Below, piece after piece: positions 26,421-38,665 of a stretch of DNA of 64,000 bases. Location of the stretch: NCBI RefSeq assembly GCF_050908995.1, contig NC_135123.1, positions 14,880,001-14,944,000 of the forward strand, read 5' to 3'. The DNA is from Andrena cerasifolii (Eukaryota; Arthropoda; Insecta; Hymenoptera; Andrenidae). How positions within the stretch are numbered: position 1 is the stretch's first letter; each line of letters begins with the position of its first letter. The translations under genes and the position numbers were made by a program. Under the pieces are notes generated by a model. It ran no database searches, was not told the DNA's origin, and worked only from the letters and a program-made list of their open reading frames with translations.

Positions 26421-27035
26421 CAACACTCGCAGGAGAGCTATTAATGCTAACCTGGTACCGGAAATACTCGGAGTTTATTCGATATCCTTAGAAAGATTGA
26501 TGTTACACGAATACACTGTGCTTAAACACGTTTCTCGAGGTATCAAAGTGCTCAGTGGATTTAAACTATTCGCGACGTTCCATGCGACACAGGTTTGCCT
26601 CTTGAAATCAAAACAGACAGTTCTGAGATCTATTCCGTTCTACTTAATTAAACTGTCCTATCTAGCATTTTTTATTTTTTGAGATATGTTGAAATATTTG
26701 AAGTTCCACGCGTCTTTTACCTTTCAAGTAAGGTTAGAAAACTTGATGTGCTTCGTAAAGATCTATAAACAGTCTAATGTATTTAACCTAACTTCTTTCC
26801 GAACGGTTAAAATATCTTATTTAATACAATTAATTGATTGGTACGTTAATAATACATTACCTGCCGGTACACCTATTACAAACAATTATATTAGGCTGTT
26901 ACGAAATAATGAAAACATGTTTTAATTTGAATGAAGGTAAATAAGGACGGTACACAGTAAATGATAAAACTTTAGTTTTCTCCGTTGTTTCGAAATGTCA
27001 GATAGGACATTTTAACTAAAGAGGGCAGTATTGTA

Positions 27036-27090
27036 TACTAGCTTTACTACTCGGCTTCGCCCGGAATTTAGATTCTGATTTTATAGAAGA
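27036..27090 (-). mobile_element. Truncated Helitron-like (HINE/Lep1-type) 3' end
   Basis: It reads ACTAGCTTTACTACTCGGCT followed by TCGCCCGGAATTTAGATTCTG, the reverse complement of the last 50 or so bases of the copies at 27891-28108 and 35439-35655. Only the terminal part is present. It lies about 325 bases upstream of the first plus-strand coding exon. Confidence 0.65.
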
Positions 27091-27424
27091 AAAATTCACA
27101 CAAAAAAATTTACACATTTATTACTAATATGGAATTAAATTTAAATAGCTACCAATATTACCTCTCGTTTAAAATGCAGAACACAAAATATTCTAAGGAG
27201 TCTATGCAATAGTAACTCGTTGTTGAAAATGTTTAAATCTTATGCAAATTATAACTACGTACTTGACTTTTCAATACCCAAGTTTCTTACAACTGCAGAG
27301 TTTTATGAGTATTTTAAATATCAGTTACATCGTTAAATACGTATTTGTTCCAAGAATGTAAGAATGACTTTCGTAGAATCGTTAAACTCGCGCAACATAC
27401 TTTTGTGCTATAGGTGTCCACAAT

Positions 27425-28963
27425 ATGTACAGGTCACATTCGACGGAAAACTGTTTTGAATTCAGAGGTGACAACAATCGTCAATGTGGATGTTTCAAAC
27501 GGGATTACATCGCAATACCGGCGAAACAGTTCGGTGACAGGTGAGATTTTCTTTTGTTTTTGTTGAAATAAACATTCGACAATGTGCCGAGTCTACATAT
27601 GTATTGGTATATCCGTGCGAATATGTGATAAAGTGCTACACAAATACCTTCGATTTGCAGTCTTGATACAGGTAGAAAACAAGAAAGGATGAACAGCGTT
27701 TGCAATGAATATATAACCTCATAATCAAATAATTGCTATCCATGACACACGTTCAAATTTGTATTGTTCAGTGTGTGGCGGGAATAGATGGGATTTGAAA
27801 GTAGAAAATCTTGTATCTGCATAGAAATTCACCAGACAGCAAAATATATTTTTGTGGTCACTAATACCCTAACGGGCGATGTGGCATTAAATCTTAATAT
27901 ATAAAGCAGAAAGCTTCTATATGTTTGTGTGTGTGTCTGTCGTCTAAAAAGTTTCGAACGATAAATTCTGGGATCACGAAATGTGCATCAGCTCATTATG
28001 TCTGACTAATGCAGACGAACGTGACCATTTTCACATAAAAACACTAAGAAATTTTTTTTTAAAATCAGAATCTAAATTTCGGGCGAAGCCGAGTAGTAAA
28101 ACTAGTAATTAAATAAATAAAAAAAATATAGGTATATATTTTTTGAAACGTTGTACCAGGATCATCCATGTTAGTCAAAATTATAATACGAATCTATATT
28201 GTGGAAAATAATAAGAGACAATTAATTGTCATCGAAAGAGCATCATTTGGCGGAGAAGGTATTATATTCTGAATGAGTTAAAAAATGATTTTATTCCGAA
28301 ATGTGATACGATTAAAAAGTACATTCAATTAATTAACAGAGTTGACTTTTCTTCAATTTTCTTGTGTATAATCTATGCATGGGGAACTATAATTGGCTTT
28401 GGTTAGACTGGCAGCGTTGATAATTAATGAGTGTCGATTGGAAAAGATACGTAGGTTGCTCCTTAATCATTCAAATTGTATCAATCACCTGCGCAATATT
28501 AACGATATCATTCTTGATTAAATCTATTCGATACTCGAGTGACGATTGTATATTTAACCTAATTAACTTTTGTGTTATCGTTCTAGTGTGAGATTCGAGC
28601 TGTCCTCTTGTCGCCAGAAACAGCCGATCAAGGATCGTTATGGAGAATTCGTGCATTTGGATGGATGGTACTTCGTGGATTTCGGTGAGTGATCTGTATA
28701 CTTTTCATCTTTTAACATAAATGTAACAGTCGTTCTAATTGTCCGGCGTCTGCAATATGGCAAACTTTTTATTTGTTAATAGAACCTTCTGATTGTCTTT
28801 TGATTCGAGTAACATACTTTGCATTCAAATTAAAGGTACAATAGTAACAGTATTTATGAAACTATTGTTGTTTTTTATCACAGAAACAAGTGCCCCAATA
28901 TTCACATATTTAGGATTACATCTGTTATGTTTTACTTTATATACGTATATCCATTACCTATAG
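27425..28963 (+). CDS. Unidentified small three-exon gene, possible GPI- or tail-anchored protein (N-terminus may be incomplete)
   Basis: Three exons join in frame: 27425-27540 (donor AG|GTGAG), 28587-28684 (acceptor TTCTAG, donor CG|GTGAGT) and 28884-28963 (acceptor TTTTTTATCACAG, stop TAG at 28961-28963). Both junctions restore codons (AG+T = Ser, G+AA = Glu). The product is 97 residues from the ATG at 27425 (context CACAATATG). Residues 1-72 are polar with Cys at 10, 21, 23 and 47 (CGCFKRDYIAIPAKQFGD, then SVRFELSSC, then HLDGWYFVDF). Residues 77-97 are hydrophobic and aromatic (IFTYLGLHLLCFTLY), after the small residues TSA, like a GPI signal or tail anchor. No signal peptide follows this ATG. 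The exon may instead begin at 27414 after TTTTGTGCTATAG and be joined to an upstream exon I could not find. I do not recognise the family. A Helitron-like copy sits in intron 1. Splice phase and codon character support a real gene. Confidence 0.55.
27891..28108 (+). mobile_element. Helitron-like non-autonomous element (HINE/Lep1-type), copy in intron 1 of the plus-strand gene
   Basis: It begins ATCTTAATATATAAAGCAGA, continues with a TGTTTGTGTGTG run and a block around TCAGCTCATTATGTCTGACT, and ends AATTTCGGGCGAAGCCGAG followed by TAGTAAAACTAGTAA. The GC-rich CGGGCGAAGCCG palindrome followed by a CTAGT end matches the 3' ends of insect Helitron-like interspersed elements as I know them. There is no coding capacity. 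A second near-full copy is at 35439. Confidence 0.7.
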
Positions 28964-29148
28964 ACTGACCCGCCATAAACAGAGCATTCAATTATCTTCT
29001 CCGTTGACAATATTACAAAGAAACATTTATCACAGTAGATAGATTTTGTTTTAAAAAATTCACCAGTATTGTATTCAACAAGCATATGGTTAATTAAAAA
29101 AGTAACCAAAGCCTTTAATTACTCTAGATGGAAATGATTAAAAAGTGA

Positions 29149-29154
29149 ATAAAT
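29149..29154 (+). terminator. Possible poly(A) signal of the small plus-strand gene
   Basis: AATAAA lies about 190 bases after the TAG stop at 28961-28963, a plausible 3' untranslated length. It is in AT-rich DNA, where the hexamer is common by chance. Confidence 0.3.
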
Positions 29155-30901
29155 ATTGATACCTTAGCTACCTTAATTACTATAAGGATAATGCGAATGG
29201 GAAAAGAAATTATCATTGTACTCGTCGAACGAAACCATTCAAGTGTTTAAAAACTATCTCCATATAATTAGATTCAGATCATCGTAATTGGATGTTCCGT
29301 GTCTAGCAGACCACCCCTCTATAGTACTCCTTGTCAGACACTGGACCACCCCTATAACACTCTGTCTTGGTTGCCATAATACGTAAACTATAGTCCACGT
29401 CGTGTTATGCGTCGCAATCGATACAAGCGCAATACAAAACAGAATACGATGCGTGAAAATAGAAAATACTGCGTTAGGGTTTGCACCCTGGGGCAAACCG
29501 CTGCCGACTTAACCGTGCGTTGTTCTAACTTGAACGTTTCGTCCTACGTTTCATTTCGTACATATAATTCCAAAACCCCCAGAGTGACATGCACAGACGA
29601 TGGTTCTTCTGCCACCGAATCGTAGTATATTCCTGAAGAGTAGAATTAAATTCCTCGAGCACGTCATACGGTAAATCTCGCGGCGAGCAAAAATAGCTGT
29701 ACGCAGCAGGAAGATATCGTTTCGCGTGGTAAAAACAAACGTTCCGCGACTGAATTGTCAATGACAATGACTGACCCTTTCGTGCCTCGTGGCCCACAAA
29801 AGAGGGTTGAGAGGGAGCGGATGGAACTGGTTTAAATATTTTCTGGGCACGTGTTTTACATAGGTAGAGATATACCCGCTCCTCCGGCACGCTCGAATGT
29901 ATAAGGCCCAGCCTGCTATCTCGGGTCAGATCTCGACGGTGATCTTCAGCTCTCATTTTTTCGTATGGTCGCTATTATGCTCGTCCACGAGGGCCCCTCT
30001 CGGAAACTCGTTCGCCTGTACAAAGGGATCTTCCGACGATTATTAATTATCGCGTGTAGCGACTCTCGCGCACGGAGCACAGTGGGTTTGCCTCTAAGTA
30101 GCTGTTTATTCCACCGCTGGGGTCGGTGCCTTTACATAATTTCGATCGTACGGTGGTGCGAAAGATACGCAGATGGTGAGATCTCCTCTTCCTTCTATCG
30201 CTATCCTGAATTTATAAATCTCTTTCGCAGGCTGGAAGTCAGAAATCCTCCGGAGGTGATAAAATTAGCAAAGAGGGGCAGGCTGTTCTCGAAACAAAGA
30301 CCTCGCAGACAAAGTAGCTTAATGCGAGGTCAATTGTGGCATTTTCGACTGGCGAAAGCGACGCCGATCCCAATATACGGCTCACAGCGGGCATGGTAAT
30401 AATTAGAATTAATTTAGGTGGAACGTTAAATCTAGGCGAGTGGGCCCTCGAACGAGAATAACCCAACTGGCTCTGATTAGTCTTAATGTGTTAATTAGAG
30501 AAGATTACTCTCTGCCAATTCCTTCGCTCCCCTCCTCTTCTTCTTCGTTCCTCGGTGTTCCTCCGCTGTCGCCAAACTGGACGGTAGATGGCAAGCCAGT
30601 TTGCCAGTGGGAAAAGGCAGGAAGAGCAACAGAGGAGGAAGGAGAACGGTGCAGAGTTTACCAAGTATCATATTTTACCGGGCATCAACGTACCGACAAG
30701 CACGCACACAGCCCTGTCCACGCACACGCGCGTGGCAGCAGATCATTAATCACTATTATCTCGGGGTAATTTTTCTTCGATATAATTTCGTCTGTTTACC
30801 CCCGCGAGTTGGCGCGCGAGCCTGCACACCACGAAGACGAGGACAAGGCTCCGTTTCGAAGGGTGGCGCCGGTTCTTCTCTTTTCGTCTCCTTCTTCTCC
30901 T

Positions 30902-30931
30902 CCTTCTTCTTCTTCTTCTTCTTCTTCTTCT
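30902..30931 (+). repeat. (TTC)n microsatellite in a pyrimidine-rich tract
   Basis: About nine uninterrupted TTC/TCT units sit inside a longer polypyrimidine stretch (30870-30980). All frames stay open, which gives false poly-Ser, poly-Phe, poly-Lys or poly-Arg ORFs on both strands. Confidence 0.85.
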
Positions 30932-33900
30932 GCGTTGCCTTCCATCTCCGCTTCTCCTCCTCATCCATTTATTTTCTTCCTCCTCTGCTTCACGGTTCGT
31001 GAACCCTCGACATCGACTTTGTGTGTACACATGCCTGCAGCTTCGTTAGCCTCAAACTCGACGTGTTTCCCACACCGATGACTGTCAAATCAGACCTTCT
31101 CTTTTTGCCACGCGAAACGTCCTTTTCCATGCGCAGTGAGACAACTTTTATATGCCGGATGAAATTTTCTGAATCTGCTTGATTTTCAATGCTTTGCTGA
31201 TAACACTAAGGTGTGGAATAAAATAAAAAAAACTGTATTTCATCAATCGTGTATTCCACTTAATTATTTGGGTGGCTTGTACTGGCGCTATTAGAGCCAT
31301 TTTTATTCCTTCTCTTTTTGCAGTTTGCCTCGTTTGATTTGCATAATTATCCATTGTCTCCTGCGAACATCATTTCACCATTTCCTTTAATACACAAGCT
31401 TCCTTCGTCTGGTAATTATCGACGTCAGATGCAATGTAAACAGTGTGTTTAATTAACGATTGCAGTTCCGTGCAGCGAAGGTGGATTGAAAATATATGTA
31501 TCTACGCGTGGACGGTGCATTAAAAATGTCCCTTATCTCCTATTGATCCGTAACTCCATTAATCGTCGTATAAATTAGACAAGTGCGAAATTTTGATAGC
31601 CTTATCTGAAATACGACAAGCGAGCGTGAGAGGCATGAAATTAATAATCAGTGGTGCGTGTAGTCAAACGAGCGATTCTGGCCGCAAAACGATTTTCTTC
31701 TAATTTCTCGCAGCTTTCTCGAGACTTTCACGAATTATCACGGAAGCATGTCGCTGGCGAAAAATGGTCACAAATCGAGCGTGAAGATCTATGGTTTATA
31801 ACTTTCATAATCCGAGATATTGTCACTTTCGCAATCCACATAATTTACAGGCCACTTTATAGTCTAATAAACAAACCGCTTTCTACGGTTTCCACATTTT
31901 TCTGCCGTCCAGCAAGCTGCCATTACACTTGTTGATTGCATTACACTCGTTCTCTAAACATTAATGATCCTCAATTTGCTCGCAGCACACTTCTACTTAA
32001 ACCGGGATTCAGTAATTACCAAATCAGTAAATTTCTTAAATATTACCGTCAAAACGTACAAGGTACGTTTCTCGAGTTTCTTCCGCTTCCCTTCGAAATG
32101 GATCGTCTCGTTAGAAATTTTGCTAAGATTCCTTTTGGTCCGTTGACAAGGCAGGGGAAAAGTCCGGCAAATGGTCGACGGGGAAGTAGCAAAAATCCGA
32201 TTGGTGGCACTCGAGACTGGCGACGCCACTTCCGTTTCTTTCTTTCCGCGTCCTCTTCCTGGCGTTAAAACACTAATTCCTATCCAACCACTTGTTAGTC
32301 GAGTAGTTGTTTACACAGTTAATGCGAGTACTCGCTCGTGTACTTACCTTGAAGAAAGAATGGGAAAAGTAGCTTGAACCTAATGTCTGTCTATAATACC
32401 CATGCTACTTCACCCCTATTTGCCTCGACGAATATGCCACTCAGCATTGTCACCGTACCGGTCGTTGAAACCATGTACAAATTGGTATGCTAATTCCCCG
32501 GCTGCCTTAAAGTACACGCGCATTTTTCATTCCGCTGTTTGCGTTCAATTCAGTTTTGAGTACACACGATTTCGTTAAACATAATGTTCCACGCGAAAGC
32601 GCAGTGGAATCAAGAGTAAGACGGAAGGATTGCCATTACTTGGAAATGTTTAACTCAGTTCAATAAACGAAACTGCCCAGTAACAATGTAAGCGAAGCTG
32701 TTATTGCAACGATTTGCCCCTCCATTTCGATGCCAAACATGGCATTAAATGAATTTTCTATGTAAATGAAGGGCATAATCGATTCGCGATTTTTCAGCCT
32801 GCTACACTGTCAATACAGATACGGCTGGACCAGAGGGAAACATAAGTTTAGGGTTTGTAAACGGCGCAATGAACGCCGATGCTTAAATAAATGATAGTGT
32901 TACCCGAGAGTAACGAAAGTGCCACGGAATTATATGTTTCACGTTACATAAGGCCTCCCATTATGCGTAAAGACTCTGTTGTATCCCCCCCTGTTCTGAG
33001 CCATCCTAGGAGCTAACTATCCTTCGTCCACGGGCTAACTAAGCGACTCTGAGATCCTGTAGATCTTTCCACGAGATGATGGTCATTCGACCAACGAGTA
33101 TAAATCACCTAAGAGAAGTGTCATCCGGGGGTCCCACCTATCCTCCCCCCATCCCACCGCCCCCGGCATTCCTTCATTTGAATGCAACTCTCTTTCATCT
33201 GTCTCTTTTTGCTCTTTTCCCCTCAGCCCACCCCCGAACCCCTTTTCCACCATGACATTATGAAACATAGGCACACGTAGCAGTAAATGAATATTGTATC
33301 AGTTGTCTTCGTCGCCGCCTCTTTTTTCCGAGTCATCGTAACAAGGTCTCTATGTAGCTGAACACCGTTGGGATGCAACTACGAAACAAAGGGTCCTTAC
33401 GGATGTCCTTAGAGAGCATTGAGCTTGGAATAGTCATAGGGGTGCTCGGGGATGGAGCTTCGTTTAATATTTCGCATTAAGTAAACCACCGTAATTTTCG
33501 CAATTTTCTGAAGCTTAAACGGTTTGTACTTGACAAGGAATAATTCTGCTTCGCGTGTTCGTTTGGAGAATCCTTGGACGTGATATTCAAAGTTTGTTTT
33601 TAGCATGGGTGGGGACGGATGACGAGTCAGCGGGTTGCGAGGTGTTCTTAATTAATCACTCATATTCAATAAGGAGAGGTAGAGAAAGAGGGGTCCTGAA
33701 TACATGGACGATGATTGTGAGGATTATCCGTTCGTTCGAGCACATTAATAATTAGGATGGAACAGGAAGGGATGAGAAGGAGCGAGATAATGGCGGTATC
33801 ACTGTTGTTCGGTGTCGATTTGATCAGCCTGTCTGGGAATCTTCTTCTGCTCGATGGAAGGCGATGCAGATGAAGGGAATGGCATTATTAAAAAGCGTTG

Positions 33901-35438
33901 CGGAGAAAAGAAAGTTGTACATGAATTATATTAATATAGCCGTTCTCACCAACCATGATGGTTCGTTTATTAAACAGGAAATTTTATAAGGCTTGAATTT
34001 TTATAACACCTTTTAATTCTGGCCGAAATCGTAGACGAAATATGAATGTAGGAATCCTCATAGTTTCTCTGCATTTTTCGTATACTCTATTACGATTGAA
34101 GAATTTCATTAGCATTTGATAGGAAGTCCTTCAAAGTCAGGAAACCAAAGAATTACACAGTAGGCATTCAATGTAGAATCTCTGAATGTGCACCAGCCAC
34201 AACTGCAAAGTCACGGAGTGAGCGGTTAAGATCTTCGTTAATTATCGTCATTTATAATTTTCCCTTCCCATGTCTCTCCTCCCTTCGAGGTTGGTTCCCC
34301 AACAGGGGGAAGAGCAAGAAGAGGCTCCGTCCGCTCCTTCTCCTTTCCACGAGGTTTAATATTTCAAATAAATGCGTGCATTAGCGCGCTATCTCGGCGT
34401 GATCCTCTGTTGACTATTAACAACGTCGGCCGAGCCACTATTATGACTTATCTGACCAGAGACCTCGCTACAATACCGTTCCCTGTTCCACCCTCTTTTC
34501 CCTCTTACCGTCTCCAGCCACGTAACATCCTCCTTAATGCAATATCGTTAAACAATGCAAGACGTTTCGGCTTGCGCACTGAAAAATGTCTACAAGCGTA
34601 AATCTCATATTTCTGATTCATTCTTTAATTGAAACAATCATTCCTTACCTCTTGCATTTAGATTCTAAAAATATAGTGCAAAATACTGAACTAAGCATAT
34701 TATTATATCGTTTCAAACGGTTAAGGAACAGAAAATTATTCATTCGTCTTATTAAAAAGTCTAAGGTTCTTGCGCATAAAATATCATAATATATGTTGAT
34801 GTATTATGTTTAGTGGTAGTAAAAGGTCCTGCTCGCCATTAGTAATTCTGTGAAAAGCTTGGGGCCATTTGATATATGCTTTCTATCAGAGATAAATTTT
34901 GGTATTTACGATCGGTTCATTAGGCAATTGAACATTTTCACGCACACCCGGTAGCGAGTTAATAACTGACGACGAAGGAACTCGATTAGGCTACAACCTA
35001 CTCGTAGACGAGGCTACCTGCTGTAAGGTTTCCGCCGACAGTCGTTTGTCGTTCCTTTCATTTTAGCCCATTCTAGCCGAGTCCTTACTTCCTTATCGAT
35101 GCTTGTCGTCCCTTATTAATGAGCCGAAGATAAATTCAGAGACGCGACACGGTCATCGCTACTTGGGAGGGCACCTTCCTCATATTTCTAAACGAAGAGA
35201 AGCACAATCACAGCCGAGGCTGACCTACATCGTCCCTTCTAATGATATTCTTCTGCCCTTTAATGACAGCACAACAGCTGATGATTAATTCGGTATTTCT
35301 TCCCCTGTTGCTTCGAAGCTTTTCTTTCCACCATTCCATTACGCTGATCGGCAATTCATTTCTCTTGTATCATTTCGAACACAGAGAGTTGTGGAGTTGA
35401 CGAATTAACGAAAACAATTGTAATTCATCATCTTAGGC

Positions 35439-35655
35439 ATCTTAATATATAAAGCAGAAAGTGTTTGAATGTTTGTCTGTTGCCTAAAAACTTTCGAACG
35501 GTAAACTGTGGGGCACGAAATGTGTTCCAGCTCATTATGCCTAACTAATCCAGATGAATGTGACTATTTTCACAAAAAAAAAAACAGTAAATGAAATTAT
35601 TTTTAATAAAATCAGAATCTAAATTTCGGGCGAAGCCGAGCAGTAGAGCTAGTAA
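35439..35655 (+). mobile_element. Helitron-like non-autonomous element (HINE/Lep1-type), second near-full copy
   Basis: It starts ATCTTAATATATAAAGCAGA and ends AATTTCGGGCGAAGCCGAG followed by CAGTAGAGCTAGTAA. It is the same length and order as the copy at 27891-28108, with scattered substitutions in the middle and a longer A run at 35574-35584. It has no coding capacity. Confidence 0.72.
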
Positions 35656-35674
35656 CTTACTAGCTAGCATTATA

Positions 35675-35712
35675 TTTTTTGTGAAAATGCCTAGTCACAT
35701 TCATCTGGATTA
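35675..35712 (-). mobile_element. Inverted fragment of the same Helitron-like family
   Basis: TTTTTTGTGAAAATGCCTAG followed by TCACATTCATCTGGATTA is the reverse complement of 35546-35580 inside the adjacent copy. The pair forms a local palindrome around the 3' end of that copy. Confidence 0.6.
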
Positions 35713-38324
35713 TGTGTAGTAATCTGATTACTAGTAATTACGCATAAAATCAACGATTTAATTTTTTGCGATGATACATATAGTATCTCTATAATGATTA
35801 TATATTCAAAATGAAGGTATATAGAACACGAAGATTTAGATTTTTCAGTCACAATGATATCCACGTATTTTCATAAGAGATTCTACAAATTGCACATACG
35901 TCCGTGTGTTGATTAACTTGGGATTACTTGGTCTCCTCGGCAAAAATAACGACGCAGGAATGGTACCGAGAAAAAAGCATCGTTAGGGCACATGTTCGTT
36001 CACGGTTTTGGTACCAGTGTTGGACCGCACCCTTTGGCCACGGGGCCCTCACTTGCTCGCCCTGTTGAAAAAATACCACACCCCCCGCCGTGAGCGAGTC
36101 CCCTCTCCCAGCTCTTCTCTCACTCCTAATATATATTTAATCAGGCCCAAAAATACGCTCGCGCGCGCATACAGAGGAAGTTAAAGGCCGGACTCACACT
36201 TGAGTCGTTCGACGGTCGCCAACACAACTGACCGGGAACATTAAGCTGACACCCACACGAACGTACCACGGTCGTCTCTCTTTTTCTTTTGCCCGCTCAA
36301 TCCTCCCGCCTCTTTCTTTCTATCCTTCGGTCGTTCTATTTCTCTCCTCCTCCGGCGAGTGGATTCGAACACCTTTTTTGAATCAGAGGGTCAAGCGACT
36401 TGGCCGTAGATCATCTTAATGCCTCCATTGTTGTTTTAGGACGCCCGCGACTATACTGGGTGTCCGCCGCGATAATGTCGATGTATCGCGCACCGGAGAA
36501 CAGAGGAGGCGACGGCAGGGACATGGAAAAAGGATGACTTTATTGACCAAATTCTAGGGCGTGTCTCGATGCTTTAATGTCCTTTCATGTTCGAGGATTG
36601 CGCCTGACGCGTCCGGGCCATAGCCCCCCGGCGCGTTTGCGCTTTTATTGCGGCTGAAAGTGAAATTTTATTTTATGCTCCGTAATCCAACGGTGGATCT
36701 CTCCAAGCAGTTATCCATATACTCGGAAGAGCCTGGAATAGACTTGCCACTAGCTCTCACAGCCTCGTCCACTCCTCCATCGCAAAGTGTCGAAACAAGA
36801 ATACCGATTCCTCCGCATTTAGTATTCAAAATTACAATAATCACCGCGGTAGATCGAAGTGCACCCAAAAATCGTCCCCTGCGCCCACGTAGAAGCCCGC
36901 GGTGTGGCAAGATCTTCGTTACCCCCTCGAGATTCTGTTCGACTCCGCGTGTAACCGACGCTGGCACGATCCCCCCGTCGCTCCTCCGCACTCGTCAGCG
37001 GCGAATTACAATAATCACGGGGATAAATTGAGCAATTACAGGGATATCGCGCTCTATTCGCTCTCGCGGCGACGTTACAGAACTTTTACGATCAATCGCC
37101 GGAGCGGCGCGAGCGCACACGCCTGCGACTTTGTATCGCGGCCGGGCGTGTTCGAAATAATCGCCAGGCGGTTTCTTCGGAGCATTCCGGCTGTGCTCTC
37201 TCGCGGTCTGCTTTTTCGGTACTTTCCAACGATTTCAGGGCTCGGCGGCGGGCATCGGCGAACAGGAAAGGCCACTCTTGGCCGGCTTGTAAATTCGCCG
37301 CTCCTTGTAAATCCGCCTGTAATTCCGGGCAGGGACGCGAGTGCGAGAGCTCCGCTAAGGAGAAAGAGAAAGAAGAGTTACGGCCGACATGAATCGCGAA
37401 TTATCCTTGGAAACAGGCCGCGGTAGACGCCGGAGGTCGCAGTCGTTGACATCGGAAACTACTTCGATCTTCGATTGCCGATCGGTGGTCCAGCTGGACA
37501 GAGATCGGCATCCAAAATGGTCCCAGAATTCAGGTGAACTTTCGTCGTTGAGGAACGATTCCTCTGCGAACAGGCAGATTTATCCGTTGTCGCTGCTGCG
37601 CCTTCGTTCGCCGGGTCTCTTCCAACGAATTCCCTATATTCGTTGTAGAAATGCAATTATCACTTGAGTCAGACAGTTGTGCGTTGCGCGAGGATCGTAC
37701 GGTTCGAAAATTATTTGTGGATTCTCTTTTCTTTATTTGTATGGAGAGACTATCAGGTCCTCGAATTTAGAGATAGCAGCTTGAGTTGAAGTTGTTACAG
37801 AGGCTGTTGTGGCTTGTTGGTGTTTCTGAAGAGTATTGAAGTGCAACGTTGGGATCGTTCAATAGTTACAGGAAAGGTGAAATGTCTCCGATCCTTTGTG
37901 AAAGTATTATACACGTGTCTAGTCCAACGATGTTAGCGTTTGGAATAATTTTAAGTAGATTTGGGAGTAGAATGGTCAAAGCAGAAGGGGAGCACGCGTG
38001 GTAAAAGATGGGGAAAGAGAAAGAGTAGAGAAACGAAGGAGCTGACTAATCCGGTTTGTAGATCTGATCTTGCATCAATAATCTTAATAAAGGTACAACT
38101 ACTTATGCTAACATGTAGTACGGTGCAAAGGTATCGTAGAATCTTCCAGTTCCGAGGCTTCAGCCCACAAAGCCTCGACACAAGTTCTCGTCTACAGCTG
38201 CATTTTCTCTGACAATTTCAAACCAGCCATCGTAGATGAACGATACGGTTACTGATTCGAAATCTGGTCAAATTTATATAATATGCGGCAATGAAGAATA
38301 ATGGTCGAACTAGGTAGTACCGTA
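35713..38324. other. Stretch without recognisable gene
   Basis: AT-rich to 35.9 kb, then CpG-rich. The 174-codon ORF at 36902-37426 and its overlapping partners on both strands are composition-driven, with no domain. No repeat was recognised. Confidence 0.4.
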
Positions 38325-38665
38325 TTAAGGGCTCCATGAAAACGCATTTCACCCCTTTTCACCACCCCCTTAGAGGTTGATTAGGGCAAAATCATGAAAT
38401 TGGTTTTTAGGCATTCGTGTGGGTAACCTTTCGAAGTAAAAACCAAGTTGATATCTCATAGGGCCTAAGAGATATTAAGGAATCCGTGAAAACACATTTA
38501 CCCGTTTCTACCCCCTTCGGGTTGGAATTTCAAAAAATCCCTTCTTATCTAGCACCTACGTCGCAAAAGGAATATACCCTCCGAATTTCATGTTTGTAGG
38601 GTCAGCGGTTTGGGCTGGACGGTGATGAATCAGTGACACAACAATTATATAAGCATAGATGAAGA
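38325..38665 (+). repeat. Unclassified interspersed repeat with an internal duplication
   Basis: TTAAGGGCTCCATGAAAACG at 38325 and TTAAGGAATCCGTGAAAACA at 38475 start two diverged units of about 150 bp. Both units contain 'CCCCTT' blocks and 'GGTTG' (38370, 38521). The 3' part (GGTCAGCGGTTTGGGCTGGA, then GATGAATCAGTGACACAACA) looks like the tails of abundant arthropod interspersed repeats, but I cannot name the family. No ORF is present. Confidence 0.45.

Larger units (their letters stand above)
28964..35438. other. 3' flank of the small gene, then a stretch without recognisable gene
   Basis: AT-rich to about 29.3 kb and again from 31.1 to 35.4 kb, with a CpG-richer block between. The 144-codon ORF at 29965-30399 has no motif. 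An exon-like interval at 32798-32886, with an acceptor and a TAA overlapping AATAAA, has no partner exon. No RNA gene was seen. Confidence 0.4.

Noticed and set aside
30746..31081. Overlapping poly-Arg, poly-Lys and poly-Ser ORFs
   Set aside because: They are the six-frame reading of a TTC microsatellite.
32798..32886. Terminal-exon-like interval with acceptor TTTTTCAG and a stop overlapping AATAAA
   Set aside because: No upstream partner exon found. The poly(A) hexamer overlaps the stop, and two frames look equally plausible.
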